Shown here: in pieces, positions 28,844-37,618 of the stretch | Numbering within the stretch: the stretch's first letter is position 1 | Layout: each line of letters opens with the position of its first letter | Assembly: GCF_002872335.1 (NCBI RefSeq) | Contig: NZ_NJAG01000007.1 | Location: 124,001-188,000 of the forward strand | Direction of reading: 5' to 3' | Source of the DNA: Siphonobacter sp. BAB-5405 | GTDB taxonomy: Bacteria > Bacteroidota > Bacteroidia > Cytophagales > Spirosomataceae | DNA: 64,000 nt | Program-made: the position numbers and the translations under genes | Notes under the pieces: model-generated | Told to the model about the DNA's origin: nothing | Database searches by the model: none | Seen by the model: only the letters and a program-made list of their open reading frames with translations

Positions 28844-29563
28844 ATGAATACCCAAGGATCCGGCTCTAGGGCCACTCTGTTTCTGATTCCCACCGTGCTG
28901 GCTCCGGGTACGGCTGATGCTGTATTGAGTCCGCAAATCCGTGAAGTCATTCTTCGTACGGACGTTTTCTTCGCGGAAAATCTGCGTACCGCCCGGCGGT
29001 TTATTTCAGAATTAAAAACGGGCAGGAAAATTGAAGACCTTACCTTCTTCGAGCTACACAAGGACACGCCCGTGCAGGAAACCCGCCAACAACTGCGGCA
29101 ATGCCCGGGCAAAGACATCGGTGTATTGTCCGAGGCGGGTTGCCCGGGCATTGCCGATCCCGGAGCGGTGGCGGTACGTCTGGCTCATGAATCGGGATTG
29201 CGGGTGGCTCCGCTGGTAGGGCCTTCTTCCATTCTGCTCACGCTGATGGGATCGGGTTTTAACGGACAGTCTTTTGCGTTTCACGGGTACCTGCCCATTG
29301 ACAAGGGCGAACGGGCCAAACGGGTGCGTGAGCTGGAAAAAGATGCCCGTAGCGGACAGACCCAACTTTTTATGGAAACACCGTATCGGAACGGAGCTTT
29401 GCTCGACGAGCTTTTACGCAGCTGCCAGCCGCAAACGCTCCTGTGCATCGGTTCGAACCTAACGGCGGAAGACGAGTTTATTCAAACCCAAACCATTCAA
29501 TACTGGCGGGAGCATAAGCCCGATTTGCACAAAAAACCGACGATGTTTGCTTTGGGAAATTAG
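28844..29563 (+). CDS. Tetrapyrrole-methylase-fold SAM methyltransferase (RsmI-like)
   Basis: A 239-residue SAM-dependent methyltransferase of the tetrapyrrole methylase fold, closest to the RsmI (16S rRNA C1402 2'-O-methylase) branch: LFLIPTVLAP at the front, FFAENLRTARRF, VLSEAGCPGIADPGA, VAPLVGPSSILLTLMGSGF and FHGYLP. It lacks the C-terminal extension of true RsmI, like a second short RsmI-like paralogue common in Bacteroidota. Its RNA target is therefore uncertain. Confidence 0.82.
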   Translation: MNTQGSGSRATLFLIPTVLAPGTADAVLSPQIREVILRTDVFFAENLRTARRFISELKTGRKIEDLTFFELHKDTPVQETRQQLRQCPGKDIGVLSEAGCPGIADPGAVAVRLAHESGLRVAPLVGPSSILLTLMGSGFNGQSFAFHGYLPIDKGERAKRVRELEKDARSGQTQLFMETPYRNGALLDELLRSCQPQTLLCIGSNLTAEDEFIQTQTIQYWREHKPDLHKKPTMFALGN

Positions 29564-29564
29564 G

Positions 29565-29768
29565 GTGGTGGTTAGAGTTTAAGGTTTGATTGGGTTTGAG
29601 GTTTAAGAAGGTGGTCCAGGGGTTGTACCCCTGGTTACTGACGTTGAACCCCTTCAGGGTTTGAAGCAATAGGTTAAACCTTTCTTACGCAACCCTTAAA
29701 CCTTTCAAACGTACTCCAATTACATTCAAACCTCCTCAAACACATTATTCCTTCAAACGAATTCATAG
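29565..29768. repeat. GTTTGA/TCAAAC element with two embedded palindromes
   Basis: Forward GTTTGA words at 29585-29610 face TCAAAC words at 29707-29758. In the middle are CCAGGGGTTGTACCCCTGG (29616-29634) and the palindrome AACCCCTTCAGGGTT, which resembles the second hairpin of the 46-bp element. Confidence 0.5.
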
Positions 29769-29771
29769 AAA

Positions 29772-30428
29772 ATGCTATACTTACAAGTGTTTACCTTCAA
29801 TGGCTTTCAGGAAAATACGTACGTTCTCTGGGATGATACGAAGGAAGCCGTCATTATTGATCCCGGCTGCTCGGATCGTCAGGAACGGGAAGAGTTAACT
29901 GAATTTATTTCCGACGAAGGCCTGAAGGTAGTCAAATTGCTCAACACGCACGCCCACGTCGATCATGTGCTGGGGAATGCGTTTGTGAAGCGAACGTACG
30001 GCGTTCCGTACTACCTGCATCCGCTTGATGTACCGGTTTTAAAATCTGTAGCAGTCCGGGCTCCCTCCTACCGCATTTTTGATTACGAAGAAGCCGAACC
30101 CGATGCCTGGCTCGAAGAAGGCGTACCCGTAACTTTTGGTGATACAACACTGGAAGTTCTCCACGTACCGGGACACGCTCCGGGGCACGTAGCGTTCATC
30201 AATCGCGAATCGAATCTATGTATCAGCGGTGATGTACTTTTCCACGGTAGTATTGGACGCTGGGATTTTCCGGGCTGCAATTTCGACGACCTTATTTCCA
30301 GTATTAAACATAAACTGTTTACGCTGGACGATGAAATGGAGGTATTCCCCGGTCACGGCCCCGCTACCACAATCGGACGCGAACGCCTGGAAAACCCCTA
30401 CGTAGGTCAGAACGGACAGTACGCTTAA
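29772..30428 (+). CDS. Metallo-beta-lactamase-fold hydrolase (glyoxalase II-like)
   Basis: A 218-residue dinuclear metal hydrolase. The signature THAHVDHVLG (His60, His62, Asp64, His65), the later PGHAPGHVAF and SGDVLFHGSIGRWD, and FPGHGPATTIG give all metal ligands. It resembles the short YcbL/GloB-like type that cleaves thioesters such as hydroxyacylglutathione. Many Bacteroidota lack glutathione, so the real substrate may be another thioester. It is followed 18 bases later by pssA. Confidence 0.9.
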   Translation: MLYLQVFTFNGFQENTYVLWDDTKEAVIIDPGCSDRQEREELTEFISDEGLKVVKLLNTHAHVDHVLGNAFVKRTYGVPYYLHPLDVPVLKSVAVRAPSYRIFDYEEAEPDAWLEEGVPVTFGDTTLEVLHVPGHAPGHVAFINRESNLCISGDVLFHGSIGRWDFPGCNFDDLISSIKHKLFTLDDEMEVFPGHGPATTIGRERLENPYVGQNGQYA

Positions 30429-30446
30429 CCCGCTAATTTTTCTCGT

Positions 30447-31145
30447 ATGCTCAAGCACCTTCCCAATGCCATGACCTGCTGTAACCTGCTTTGCGGCTGT
30501 GTAGGCATTGTTGCGGCTTTCAACAACGATCTGCTACTTTCTTCGTACCTGATCGTCATTGCCGGTATATTCGATTTCTTCGATGGCTTTGTAGCCCGCC
30601 TGGTGAAGGCCAGTTCGGCCATTGGCAAGGAACTCGATTCGCTGGCCGACATGGTCACGTTCGGCGTACTGCCTTCCATCATTATTTATCACCTGATACT
30701 GGATAGTGTTCCCGATCTACCCAGTATCTGGAAGTGTTACTTTGCTTTCGTGATTGCCGTGTTCTCGGCACTGCGGCTGGCAAAATTCAACATCGATGAA
30801 CGGCAGACCTCGGGTTTCATTGGCCTGCCGACGCCCGCCAATGCCTTTCTCATTGCTTCCATTCCGGTCATTCTGCGGCAACACGAAGACTGGGCTCCGT
30901 ATATCCTGAATGCCAATTATCTGATTGTTTTCAGCTTTCTGATGTCTTTTTTACTGGTGATGGAAGTGCCCTTGTTTGCCCTGAAGTTCAAAGGCTTCGG
31001 CTGGAAAGGCAACGAAATCAAGTATCTCTTTATCGGCATTTCGGCGGTACTGGTGATTCTGTTGAATTTTGCCGCCATGCCTCCCATCATTGCCCTGTAC
31101 ATTCTCTTGTCACTGATTAATAACCGATTAAATCCCGTTTCCTAA
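30447..31145 (+). CDS. pssA: CDP-diacylglycerol-serine O-phosphatidyltransferase
   Basis: A membrane enzyme of 232 residues that joins serine to CDP-diacylglycerol, the first committed step to phosphatidylethanolamine. The CDP-alcohol phosphotransferase motif is complete: Asp46-Gly47, Ala50-Arg51, Gly60, Asp64 and Asp68, in FFDGFVARL and GKELDSLADMV. Six to seven helices are predicted. It uses the product of cdsA at 10118. It is probably co-transcribed with the hydrolase gene before it, and a terminator follows. Confidence 0.93.
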   Translation: MLKHLPNAMTCCNLLCGCVGIVAAFNNDLLLSSYLIVIAGIFDFFDGFVARLVKASSAIGKELDSLADMVTFGVLPSIIIYHLILDSVPDLPSIWKCYFAFVIAVFSALRLAKFNIDERQTSGFIGLPTPANAFLIASIPVILRQHEDWAPYILNANYLIVFSFLMSFLLVMEVPLFALKFKGFGWKGNEIKYLFIGISAVLVILLNFAAMPPIIALYILLSLINNRLNPVS

Positions 31146-31184
31146 GACAATAGCGTCCGTTTCGGAATCACTGGGAGAAAAATC

Positions 31185-31224
31185 TGCCAAAGCTCGGACC
31201 GGATGTTCGGGCTTTGGCATTTTT
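31185..31224 (+). terminator. Rho-independent terminator after pssA
   Basis: Stem TGCCAAAGC (31185-31193) against GCTTTGGCA (31211-31219), extended by CGGAC/GTTCG pairs inside, followed by T5. Confidence 0.85.
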
Positions 31225-31300
31225 GCAATCCCCAGTTCCGTGAAAAATTAATTACATTTTTCAACAACAAAATCCTAATTTACGGCCTTACTTTTTTTGT

Positions 31301-32302
31301 ATGCCTTACGCTCAGATTACCGGATTAGGCTTTTACGTGCCCGAAAACGTTGTTACCAACCAGGACCTGGAACAACGTTTTGAAACCTCAGATGCCTGGA
31401 TTGTGGAACGTACCGGCATTCGTCAACGTCGCTACTTTACTCCCGGAAAAGATACCAATGCCAGCATGGCTGCCCAGGCCGCCCGCCAGGCCCTGGAGCG
31501 TGCCGCCGTGGCTGCAACGGACGTAGACTTTATTATCTACGCAACCATTACTCCCGATTACTATTTTCCGGGACCGGGTTTTGCCATGCAACGCGAGTTG
31601 GGGATGACGGGCGTAGGCGTGCTCGACATCCGGGATCAGTGCTCGGGTTTTGTGTACGCACTGTCCGTAGCCGATCAGTACATTCGCTCGGGTATGTACC
31701 GTACCATTCTGATTGTAGGCTCTGAAATTCAGTCTTCTTTCCTGAATCCAACGACCGAAGGCCGGAGTGTAGCCGTCATTTTTGGTGATGGTGCCGGTGC
31801 TGCGGTCGTTCAGGCCACGGAAGATGCCGAACACCGAATTCTTTCTACGCATCTCCACGCCGATGGTACCTTTGCCGAAGAGTTAATGGTCAAAGGTCCG
31901 GGGAGCAGTAGAGAAGGTCGGTGGTACGATTCGGCGATGAAAAATCCGTCCGAAATGGAAGTGTACATGCAGGGCAATACGGTATTCAAACATGCGGTGG
32001 TACGCTTTCCTGAAGTAATCCTTGAAAGTCTGAAAGCCAATCATTTACAACCTGAAAATATCGATTTGCTGGTACCCCATCAGGCCAACCTACGTATCTC
32101 TGAGTACGTTCGTCAGAATCTGGGTTTGCCCGAAGACCGCGTCTTTAACAATATCCAGAAATACGGAAATACGACCGCCGCTTCCATACCCATTGCCCTG
32201 ACGGAAGCCTGGGAATCCGGACGTGTGAAACCAGGACAGCTGATCTGCCTGGCGGCCTTTGGAAGTGGCTTTACCTGGGGTGCTGCCCTGATTCGCTGGT
32301 GA
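31301..32302 (+). CDS. 3-oxoacyl-ACP synthase III (FabH/KAS III family)
   Basis: A 333-residue thiolase-fold enzyme that condenses an acyl-CoA starter with malonyl-ACP to begin fatty acid synthesis. The catalytic triad is present: Cys114 (RDQCSGFVYA), His260 (VPHQANLRI) and Asn290 (KYGNTTAASIP). It has the front motif GFYVPENVVTNQDLE and ends in GSGFTWGAALIRW. It does not sit beside plsX or rpmF, so it may be an extra copy for branched-chain or specialised acyl starters rather than the housekeeping one. Confidence 0.92.
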   Translation: MPYAQITGLGFYVPENVVTNQDLEQRFETSDAWIVERTGIRQRRYFTPGKDTNASMAAQAARQALERAAVAATDVDFIIYATITPDYYFPGPGFAMQRELGMTGVGVLDIRDQCSGFVYALSVADQYIRSGMYRTILIVGSEIQSSFLNPTTEGRSVAVIFGDGAGAAVVQATEDAEHRILSTHLHADGTFAEELMVKGPGSSREGRWYDSAMKNPSEMEVYMQGNTVFKHAVVRFPEVILESLKANHLQPENIDLLVPHQANLRISEYVRQNLGLPEDRVFNNIQKYGNTTAASIPIALTEAWESGRVKPGQLICLAAFGSGFTWGAALIRW

Positions 32303-32474
32303 GTACAAACCTTCGGGTAGGAAGAGTAGTTTACAGCTTTAATATGCCTAACTTCTTTTTAGAATTTAAGCAAAGTTTTAAAAAAGTTACCCCCTAAATT
32401 TTACCGTATCATCTTTTTTTTTACATTTATTTTAAATTTTACCCCAAAACTTTTATATCAATACTTTCCAATGA

Positions 32475-32831
32475 TCAATACTGCCCCGTACCCAGCATTA
32501 CGAGCGTACAGGCCTGCAGAGCTATTACGCCCTGCTCCTCCGCCATTTTCTCAAATTCGGAATTTTCTGTACCTGGGTTAAAGATAATCCTCCTGGGTTT
32601 CAGGCTGAGCATATAGTCATAGAGTTCAGGCTGCCGGGTAGGATTAATGTACAACGTGATGGTATCAATATCCTCAAGTTCGGGTTTTCCGTGCAGAATA
32701 GGGTATCCAGCTACTGCTCCGTTCTCTTTACCTAGTAGGACAATTTCGTGTCCGTAGCTCAGCAGTCGATTGGCTGCTAGATACGCGTATCTTCCGGGAT
32801 GAGTCGATGCTCCTACGATTAAAGTTTTCAT
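32475..32831 (-). CDS. CoA-binding protein (YccU-like)
   Basis: A Rossmann-fold protein of 118 residues resembling the stand-alone CoA-binding (YccU) family. The GASTHPGRYAYLAANRLLSYGHEIVLLG front half and NPGTENSEFEKMAEEQGVIALQACTLVML back half fit the family. It may bind CoA or a nucleotide; the physiological role is unknown. It has AT-rich flanks on both sides (32303-32474 and 32832-33039) with no other genes. Confidence 0.85.
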   Translation of the reverse strand: MKTLIVGASTHPGRYAYLAANRLLSYGHEIVLLGKENGAVAGYPILHGKPELEDIDTITLYINPTRQPELYDYMLSLKPRRIIFNPGTENSEFEKMAEEQGVIALQACTLVMLGTGQY

Positions 32832-33039
32832 TAAAATTTTAATTTTATTAACATTTGGTATGAAAGAAAAATCCGAATTTTTTTCTACATTCGGCTTTGG
32901 TTTTGCAGAGATGCGTAAAAAAACTTTACCATCTACTCTGTTTTAAACTCTTCTTTCACCGCCCGCCCGGAACCTAATATCAAGTCTTAAGTCTGAGTTA
33001 ACCCGTCAACCGTACTTGCCGGAAGTTAATTAATTAACC

Positions 33040-33618
33040 ATGAGCGAGAAGAAATCAAGTAGTTTTTGGAATGAAAAGTGGATTGAAATCCCTTTTGAGG
33101 GTGTTGAAAATCCCCCCCGTTACGAAGTATCGAATTATGGAAGGCTTCGTAGCTTTCAGAATGATCCCGAAGGTGACATCATCAAGGGATCGATCATTCA
33201 GGGTTACCGTTCCCTGAATATCCGGATACGAGGAGGTAAGGTGATCAACCGTTACCTGCATCGATTGGTTGCTGATTTTTTTGTGAATCGGCCTTCTGCT
33301 GATCATAAATTTATTATCCACCAGGATCACGACAAGCTGAATAACCATTGGGAAAACCTGAAATGGGTGACGCGGGACGAAATGACCGAACACCACCGGA
33401 CGAACCCCCAGGAGAAACCTCGCCCCAAACGAACTAAAAATTATAAGCTTACCGAGAGTAAAGTAATCATGATCAAGAAGATGCTGAAAAGCGACAAAAA
33501 TCGTCTGAAAATGATCGCTAAACAATTCGGCATTACGCATACCCAGCTCAACCGGATTCGTTCGGGTGAAAACTGGGGTCACGTAAAGGTGGAAGACGAA
33601 GTTGAAGGCGTAAAGTAG
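33040..33618 (+). CDS. NUMOD4-HNH protein with C-terminal helix-turn-helix
   Basis: A 192-residue protein. An N-terminal NUMOD4 motif (EKWIEIPFEG...RYEVSNYGRLRSF, residues 12-40) is followed by an HNH nuclease-like core (HRLVADFF, IIHQDHDKLNNHWENLKWV with His94, His97 and Asn101-106), then a basic linker and a homeodomain-like helix-turn-helix (KMIAKQFGITHTQLNRIRSGENW). The layout is that of free-standing homing-type endonucleases, but no intron is seen around it and it has its own terminator. It may be a domesticated DNA-binding protein. Confidence 0.8.
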   Translation: MSEKKSSSFWNEKWIEIPFEGVENPPRYEVSNYGRLRSFQNDPEGDIIKGSIIQGYRSLNIRIRGGKVINRYLHRLVADFFVNRPSADHKFIIHQDHDKLNNHWENLKWVTRDEMTEHHRTNPQEKPRPKRTKNYKLTESKVIMIKKMLKSDKNRLKMIAKQFGITHTQLNRIRSGENWGHVKVEDEVEGVK

Positions 33619-33638
33619 TCTTTACCCTTTTCTATTTA

Positions 33639-33669
33639 AAAGCCCGGCCAGTCATTTGGCCGGGCTTTG
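33639..33669 (+). terminator. Rho-independent terminator after the NUMOD4 gene
   Basis: Stem AGCCCGGCCA against TGGCCGGGCT with loop GTCATT and a short T run. Confidence 0.85.
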
Positions 33670-33784
33670 AGGGTTTACAAGTACAAGAGGTCAAACCTTT
33701 CCTGAGTGTTTCCGGCTGATAAGTCGACCAGCTCTCCAGTACTCTTTATCCGTCAGGATTTTCCTGTCATTAGCACCGAAAGAA

Positions 33785-34081
33785 TTACGCTTTCGGTTGA
33801 AAGACGAATCCCTCCCCCTCGGCGTCAAAATCAATGGTTAGTCCGATTACATACATGAGGTGCCGCCGATCGACGTACACGGGAATATCGGCTACGGTAA
33901 ACTGATCGTCGTGGTCCGTTCTCGTATCAAATCCCAGCAAAAACGAAGCTCCGCAGGCAGCCCCCTTCAGTCCTACCCGCAGCCCATAAAATTCAGGTAG
34001 TTTTTTGTCTTCAATAATGGCCCGTATCTGCTCCTGTGCCGACTGCGTAAATGAAATGGGAACAATTTCCTGCGTGATCAT
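33785..34081 (-). CDS. IscA/HesB-like protein lacking the C-terminal Cys pair
   Basis: A 98-residue protein of the HesB/IscA fold, related to A-type iron-sulfur carriers (GLRVGLKGAACGASFLLGFD with Cys43, then VADIPVYVDRRHLMYVIGLTIDFDAEGEGFVFQ). It ends at GEGFVFQPKA where carriers normally continue to CGCG, so two of the three ligand cysteines are absent. It is either a diverged carrier that binds its cluster differently or a non-cluster member. Confidence 0.85.
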   Translation of the reverse strand: MITQEIVPISFTQSAQEQIRAIIEDKKLPEFYGLRVGLKGAACGASFLLGFDTRTDHDDQFTVADIPVYVDRRHLMYVIGLTIDFDAEGEGFVFQPKA

Positions 34082-34227
34082 TGGCTAAAAATGCGGTGAT
34101 TCGCCGCTCAATTATCTACTTTTGAACGTTAATATACGTGTTCTTTCGACTCTTTTTGTTCCGAAAGCCCGGTAAAGTATCCTCGTAACCCTAAAATTTG
34201 TACTTTAATTCACTACGTTCTTTTTCT

Positions 34228-34755
34228 ATGCAAACGCTTTTTAGTGATCTGCTTAAAGTAGTCTTACCCGCTGCCCTGGTTTTATACGCGTTTTATTTAT
34301 CGATAAAAGCTTTCCTGAACAAACAGCTGATCGAACAACAACAGGATGCTAAACTGGAGTCGCTGAAAGTGGTACTACCGTTGCGACTACAGGCGTACGA
34401 ACGACTTTGCTTATTTCTCGAACGGATCAGTCCCAGCAATTTACTCATTCGGAACGCGGGTCAGGCCTTTAGCTCTCTGGATCTGCAACAGTTACTGGTC
34501 GCCGAAATACGACAGGAGTTCCAGCATAATGCCGCTCAGCAGTTGTACATCCGCCCGGAAAGCTGGGAACGCATTCGACTGACGACGCAGGAACTTACCG
34601 CACTCGTCAACCGGGCGGCTTCCGAAATAGCCCCGGATGCTCCAGCCCTTGATTTGGCTCGTAAGATCAGCGAACTCTCCAATGGTCGTCCAACCGAAGT
34701 CTGGCAGGAAACTCTGGCTCTGATCAAAACGGAAGCACAGAGCATTTGGTCCTAG
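34228..34755 (+). CDS. Membrane-anchored conserved hypothetical (Bacteroidota-type)
   Basis: A 175-residue protein with one N-terminal transmembrane helix (LLKVVLPAALVLYAFYLSI, residues 6-24) and a cytosolic helical domain (PLRLQAYERLCLFLERISPSNLLIR). It resembles a family conserved in Bacteroidota (DUF7935-like), whose function is unknown. ATG 34228 is used; the longer reading begins with TTG. It stands alone and has a strong terminator. Confidence 0.75.
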   Translation: MQTLFSDLLKVVLPAALVLYAFYLSIKAFLNKQLIEQQQDAKLESLKVVLPLRLQAYERLCLFLERISPSNLLIRNAGQAFSSLDLQQLLVAEIRQEFQHNAAQQLYIRPESWERIRLTTQELTALVNRAASEIAPDAPALDLARKISELSNGRPTEVWQETLALIKTEAQSIWS

Positions 34756-34772
34756 TCTGTCCTTTACCAAAA

Positions 34773-34819
34773 GCAGCGTATCTACGTCCTTTACGGGTCA
34801 GATACGCTGCTTTATTTTT
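34773..34819 (+). terminator. Rho-independent terminator
   Basis: 11-bp stem GCAGCGTATCT (34773-34783) against 34800-34810, followed by TTTATTTTT. It lies between convergent genes. Confidence 0.88.
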
Positions 34820-34849
34820 ATCCGAATGCTCCTCAATCGATTCAGTCGT

Positions 34850-35803
34850 TTAGAACACCGCCCGGGCGATTCGCTGTACGGAGTCCGATTTACCCATGGT
34901 GTAGAAGTGCAGAACGGGCACACCGAAGTCCAGCAATTCCTTGCACTGCTGAATACCGAACTCAATTCCTACTTCGCGTACTTCCTTGTCCGACTTACAG
35001 GCTTCTACGGCATGTACCAGCTCTTCCGGGAAATCCAGGTGGAAAATGCGGGGCAGTACCGTCAGTTGCTTCTTGGTTGAAATGGGTTTCAGGCCCGGAA
35101 TGATGGGTACCATAATGCCCTCTTTCCGGCAACGCTTCACGAAATCAAAGTATTTCTGGTTATCGAAAAACATCTGCGTTACGATGTACTCCGCTCCCAG
35201 TTCCACTTTTTTCTTCAGGTACCGCAGATCATTACTATGATTCGGAGCTTCGAAGTGCTTTTCCGGATACCCCGCCACACCAATGCAGAAGTTCGTCGGC
35301 TGAGCCTCCGTTTCTTCGTGCAGCAGACGTCCGTGGTTCATGTCTACCACCTGCTCTACCAGTTCCGTCGCATAGGCGTGGCCGCCTTCTTTCGGCTTGA
35401 ATACCCCCGCCGACTTCTCCGGATCGCCGCGTAGAACAAGTACGTTATTGATCCCCAGGTAATGCAGGTCGTAAAGGAAATCTTCCGTCTCGTCTTTGGT
35501 AAAGCCGCCACAAATGACGTGGGGCACGGCGTCTACCTTAAACCGCTCCATGAGCTTGGCACACACGCCCACCGTGCCGGGCCGCCGCCGGACGGGTACT
35601 TTCTGAATCAATCCGCTGGGATGGCGTTTTTCGATGAGTTCTTCCCGGTGATAGGTTACGTCCACGAAAGGTGGCTTAAATTCCATCAGGGGTTCAATCG
35701 TATCAAACAATTCAGTGACACTCTGGCCTTTAAGAGGGGGAATGATTTCAAGGGAAAAAAGAGCTTTTCCGTTCGCTTGCTGGATGTATTCGGTAACTTT
35801 CAT
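34850..35803 (-). CDS. metF: Methylenetetrahydrofolate reductase
   Basis: A 317-residue FAD-dependent TIM-barrel enzyme that reduces 5,10-methylene-THF to 5-methyl-THF for methionine synthesis. FSLEIIPP (catalytic Glu), VDVTYH, PHVICGGFTKDE, NNVLVLRGDPEK and VTQMFFDNQKYFDFVKRC are all in the right order, and the length is typical. It is monocistronic; no riboswitch was recognised upstream in 35804-36191. Confidence 0.95.
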   Translation of the reverse strand: MKVTEYIQQANGKALFSLEIIPPLKGQSVTELFDTIEPLMEFKPPFVDVTYHREELIEKRHPSGLIQKVPVRRRPGTVGVCAKLMERFKVDAVPHVICGGFTKDETEDFLYDLHYLGINNVLVLRGDPEKSAGVFKPKEGGHAYATELVEQVVDMNHGRLLHEETEAQPTNFCIGVAGYPEKHFEAPNHSNDLRYLKKKVELGAEYIVTQMFFDNQKYFDFVKRCRKEGIMVPIIPGLKPISTKKQLTVLPRIFHLDFPEELVHAVEACKSDKEVREVGIEFGIQQCKELLDFGVPVLHFYTMGKSDSVQRIARAVF

Positions 35804-36191
35804 GTAAAAGCAATGATCAGTCGGGCAAAGTACGTAAAAAGATTAGGCTTTAACAGGCATCCGTTCGCATTTCTCAGGACCGGGAACCAGCATCGTACGC
35901 CAATCACTGGTTCCTTGGCTTATTTTCATTAATTTTGCCTGAGTATGAACTGAGTAATCGATTTCTCGTGTTACTCTACTGAACAACCTTATATATCATT
36001 CTGTTCCATCGTGATTTTAGCTGCAACGTATCATCTTTTTGTCGACTAGGGACGTCCTATTTCTTTCTTTTTATCATTCCGTAGAAAGCTGGTTTAGCCT
36101 CACGTACGCGGTGAGTCCGGAGTAGGAAGGTACACCTTTTTATTCTTCCTATGCTAGTCCCCACTTTCTACACTAAGACCCAAGTATAGTT

Positions 36192-37394
36192 TTGTTTAGC
36201 ACTGAAAAAGACATAGAAACGGCGGTATTGATCGCCCTGGTTACGCCTAAACAAACCGAAGATCAGACCCGTGAATATCTGGCTGAGCTGGAATTCCTGG
36301 CTGAAACGGCGGGCGTGAAGACGGTTAAAACGTTTGTCCAACGCCTCGAACGCCCCGACCTGAATTTGTTTTTAGGCAAAGGCCGCTTTGAGGACGTGAT
36401 GGCTTACGTCATTGACCAGGGTATTGATCTGATTATTTGTGATGATGATCTGACGGGCCGCCAGATCCGTAACATGGAAACGGCTTTCCAGGAACGGAAC
36501 AAGGAAGTCAAGATCATCGACCGGAGTTTGCTGATTCTGAACATTTTTGCCATGCGTGCCCAGTCCGTTCAGGCCCGTACGCAGGTAGAGCTGGCTCAGC
36601 AACAGTACGTATTGCCCCGACTAACCCGGATGTGGACCCACTTATCGCGGCAACGCGGGGGTGTGGGGATGCGGGGTCCCGGGGAGAAAGAGCTGGAAAC
36701 GGATAAGCGGATTGCAAACGACCGGATTGCCTTTCTGAAGGACAAACTGGCCCGTATCGACCGTCAGGCCGTCACCCAACGCAAGAACCGTGAGCAGATG
36801 GTACGCGTAGCCCTGGTGGGTTACACGAACGTCGGGAAATCGACGTTGATGCGGCGACTGGCCAAGGCCGAAGTGTTTGCTGAAAACAAACTCTTCGCTA
36901 CGGTAGATTCGACGGTACGGAAAGTAACGATTGAGACCATTCCCTTCCTGCTGACGGATACGGTAGGATTCATCCGTAAACTGCCTACCATGCTCATCGA
37001 GTCCTTTAAATCGACGCTGGATGAGGTACGGGAAGCGGATGTACTGCTGCACGTCGTGGACGTATCGCATCCCGGACACGAAGAGCAGATTCAGGTGGTA
37101 AACCAGATTCTGGCCGAAATTGGAGCCGGTGATAAACCAATGATTCTGGTCTTCAACAAGATTGACCTGTATCAGCCCAGTCCGGAAATGGAATTCGAGG
37201 CTCAGGAGGGTAACTTCTCTCCGATCGATTTTCTGAAGAATACGTATCTGGACACGGAAAAGCCGAAAGCCATCTTTATCTCGGCGGAAAAGAAAGAGAA
37301 TATTGACGAACTGCGTCAGGCTCTGCTGGATCTGGTGAAAGCCAAGCACTTCCAGATTTTCCCGAACTGGCTGGAGGAATCAAATTCCTACTAA
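36192..37394 (+). CDS. hflX: GTPase HflX
   Basis: A 400-residue ribosome-associated GTPase that splits stalled or heat-damaged 70S ribosomes. The HflX N-terminal domain and glycine-rich linker (SRQRGGVGMRGPGEKELE) precede the G domain: G1 GYTNVGKST (210-218), G3 DTVGF (256-260) and G4 NKID (322-325). The start must be TTG 36192, or a nearby non-ATG codon, since a TAA lies in frame 18 bases upstream. No ATG is available before the conserved region. Confidence 0.93.
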   Translation: MFSTEKDIETAVLIALVTPKQTEDQTREYLAELEFLAETAGVKTVKTFVQRLERPDLNLFLGKGRFEDVMAYVIDQGIDLIICDDDLTGRQIRNMETAFQERNKEVKIIDRSLLILNIFAMRAQSVQARTQVELAQQQYVLPRLTRMWTHLSRQRGGVGMRGPGEKELETDKRIANDRIAFLKDKLARIDRQAVTQRKNREQMVRVALVGYTNVGKSTLMRRLAKAEVFAENKLFATVDSTVRKVTIETIPFLLTDTVGFIRKLPTMLIESFKSTLDEVREADVLLHVVDVSHPGHEEQIQVVNQILAEIGAGDKPMILVFNKIDLYQPSPEMEFEAQEGNFSPIDFLKNTYLDTEKPKAIFISAEKKENIDELRQALLDLVKAKHFQIFPNWLEESNSY

Positions 37395-37407
37395 AAAGGC
37401 AAGGGTA

Positions 37408-37438
37408 TTGGTTTTTGCGAAGATTCCTTAGATTTTTG
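37408..37438 (+). promoter_or_regulatory. Candidate promoter of tRNA-Arg
   Basis: TTG at 37408, an 18-base spacer and TAGATTTTTG at 37429-37438 approximate the Bacteroidota promoter, 20 bases before the tRNA. Confidence 0.4.
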
Positions 37439-37457
37439 CAGGAATCAATATCCTTTT

Positions 37458-37529
37458 GGCACCGTAGTTCAATGGATAGAATAGGCGTTTCCTAAACGCT
37501 AGATGCGGGTTCGATTCCCGCCGGAGCCA
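37458..37529 (+). tRNA. tRNA-Arg (anticodon CCT)
   Basis: A full cloverleaf is readable: D arm GTTC/GAAT, anticodon stem GGCGT/ACGCT with loop TTCCTAA (anticodon CCT), and T arm GCGGG-TTCGATT-CCCGC. The acceptor GGCACCG pairs with CGGAGCC except for an A-A mismatch at 4-69. Its 3' end from 37514 is repeated at 40281, so the 3' part of this gene is supplied by the left end of an integrated island. Confidence 0.92.
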
Positions 37530-37538
37530 CTATATGAA

Positions 37539-37572
37539 AATAATCTACTGATTATCAGTAGATTATTTTTTT
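37539..37572 (+). terminator. Terminator supplied by the island behind tRNA-Arg
   Basis: 12-bp stem AATAATCTACTG (37539-37550) against 37556-37567, then a T run. Confidence 0.8.
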
Positions 37573-37618
37573 GTGGTCACGAAAATAGTCACGATTTTTA
37601 AAAAGCTCTGTTTGCTTA

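Noticed and set aside
33040-33618. Group I intron around the NUMOD4-HNH gene
   Set aside because: The gene lies in a gap with its own terminator, and no split host gene or intron-type structure flanks it.
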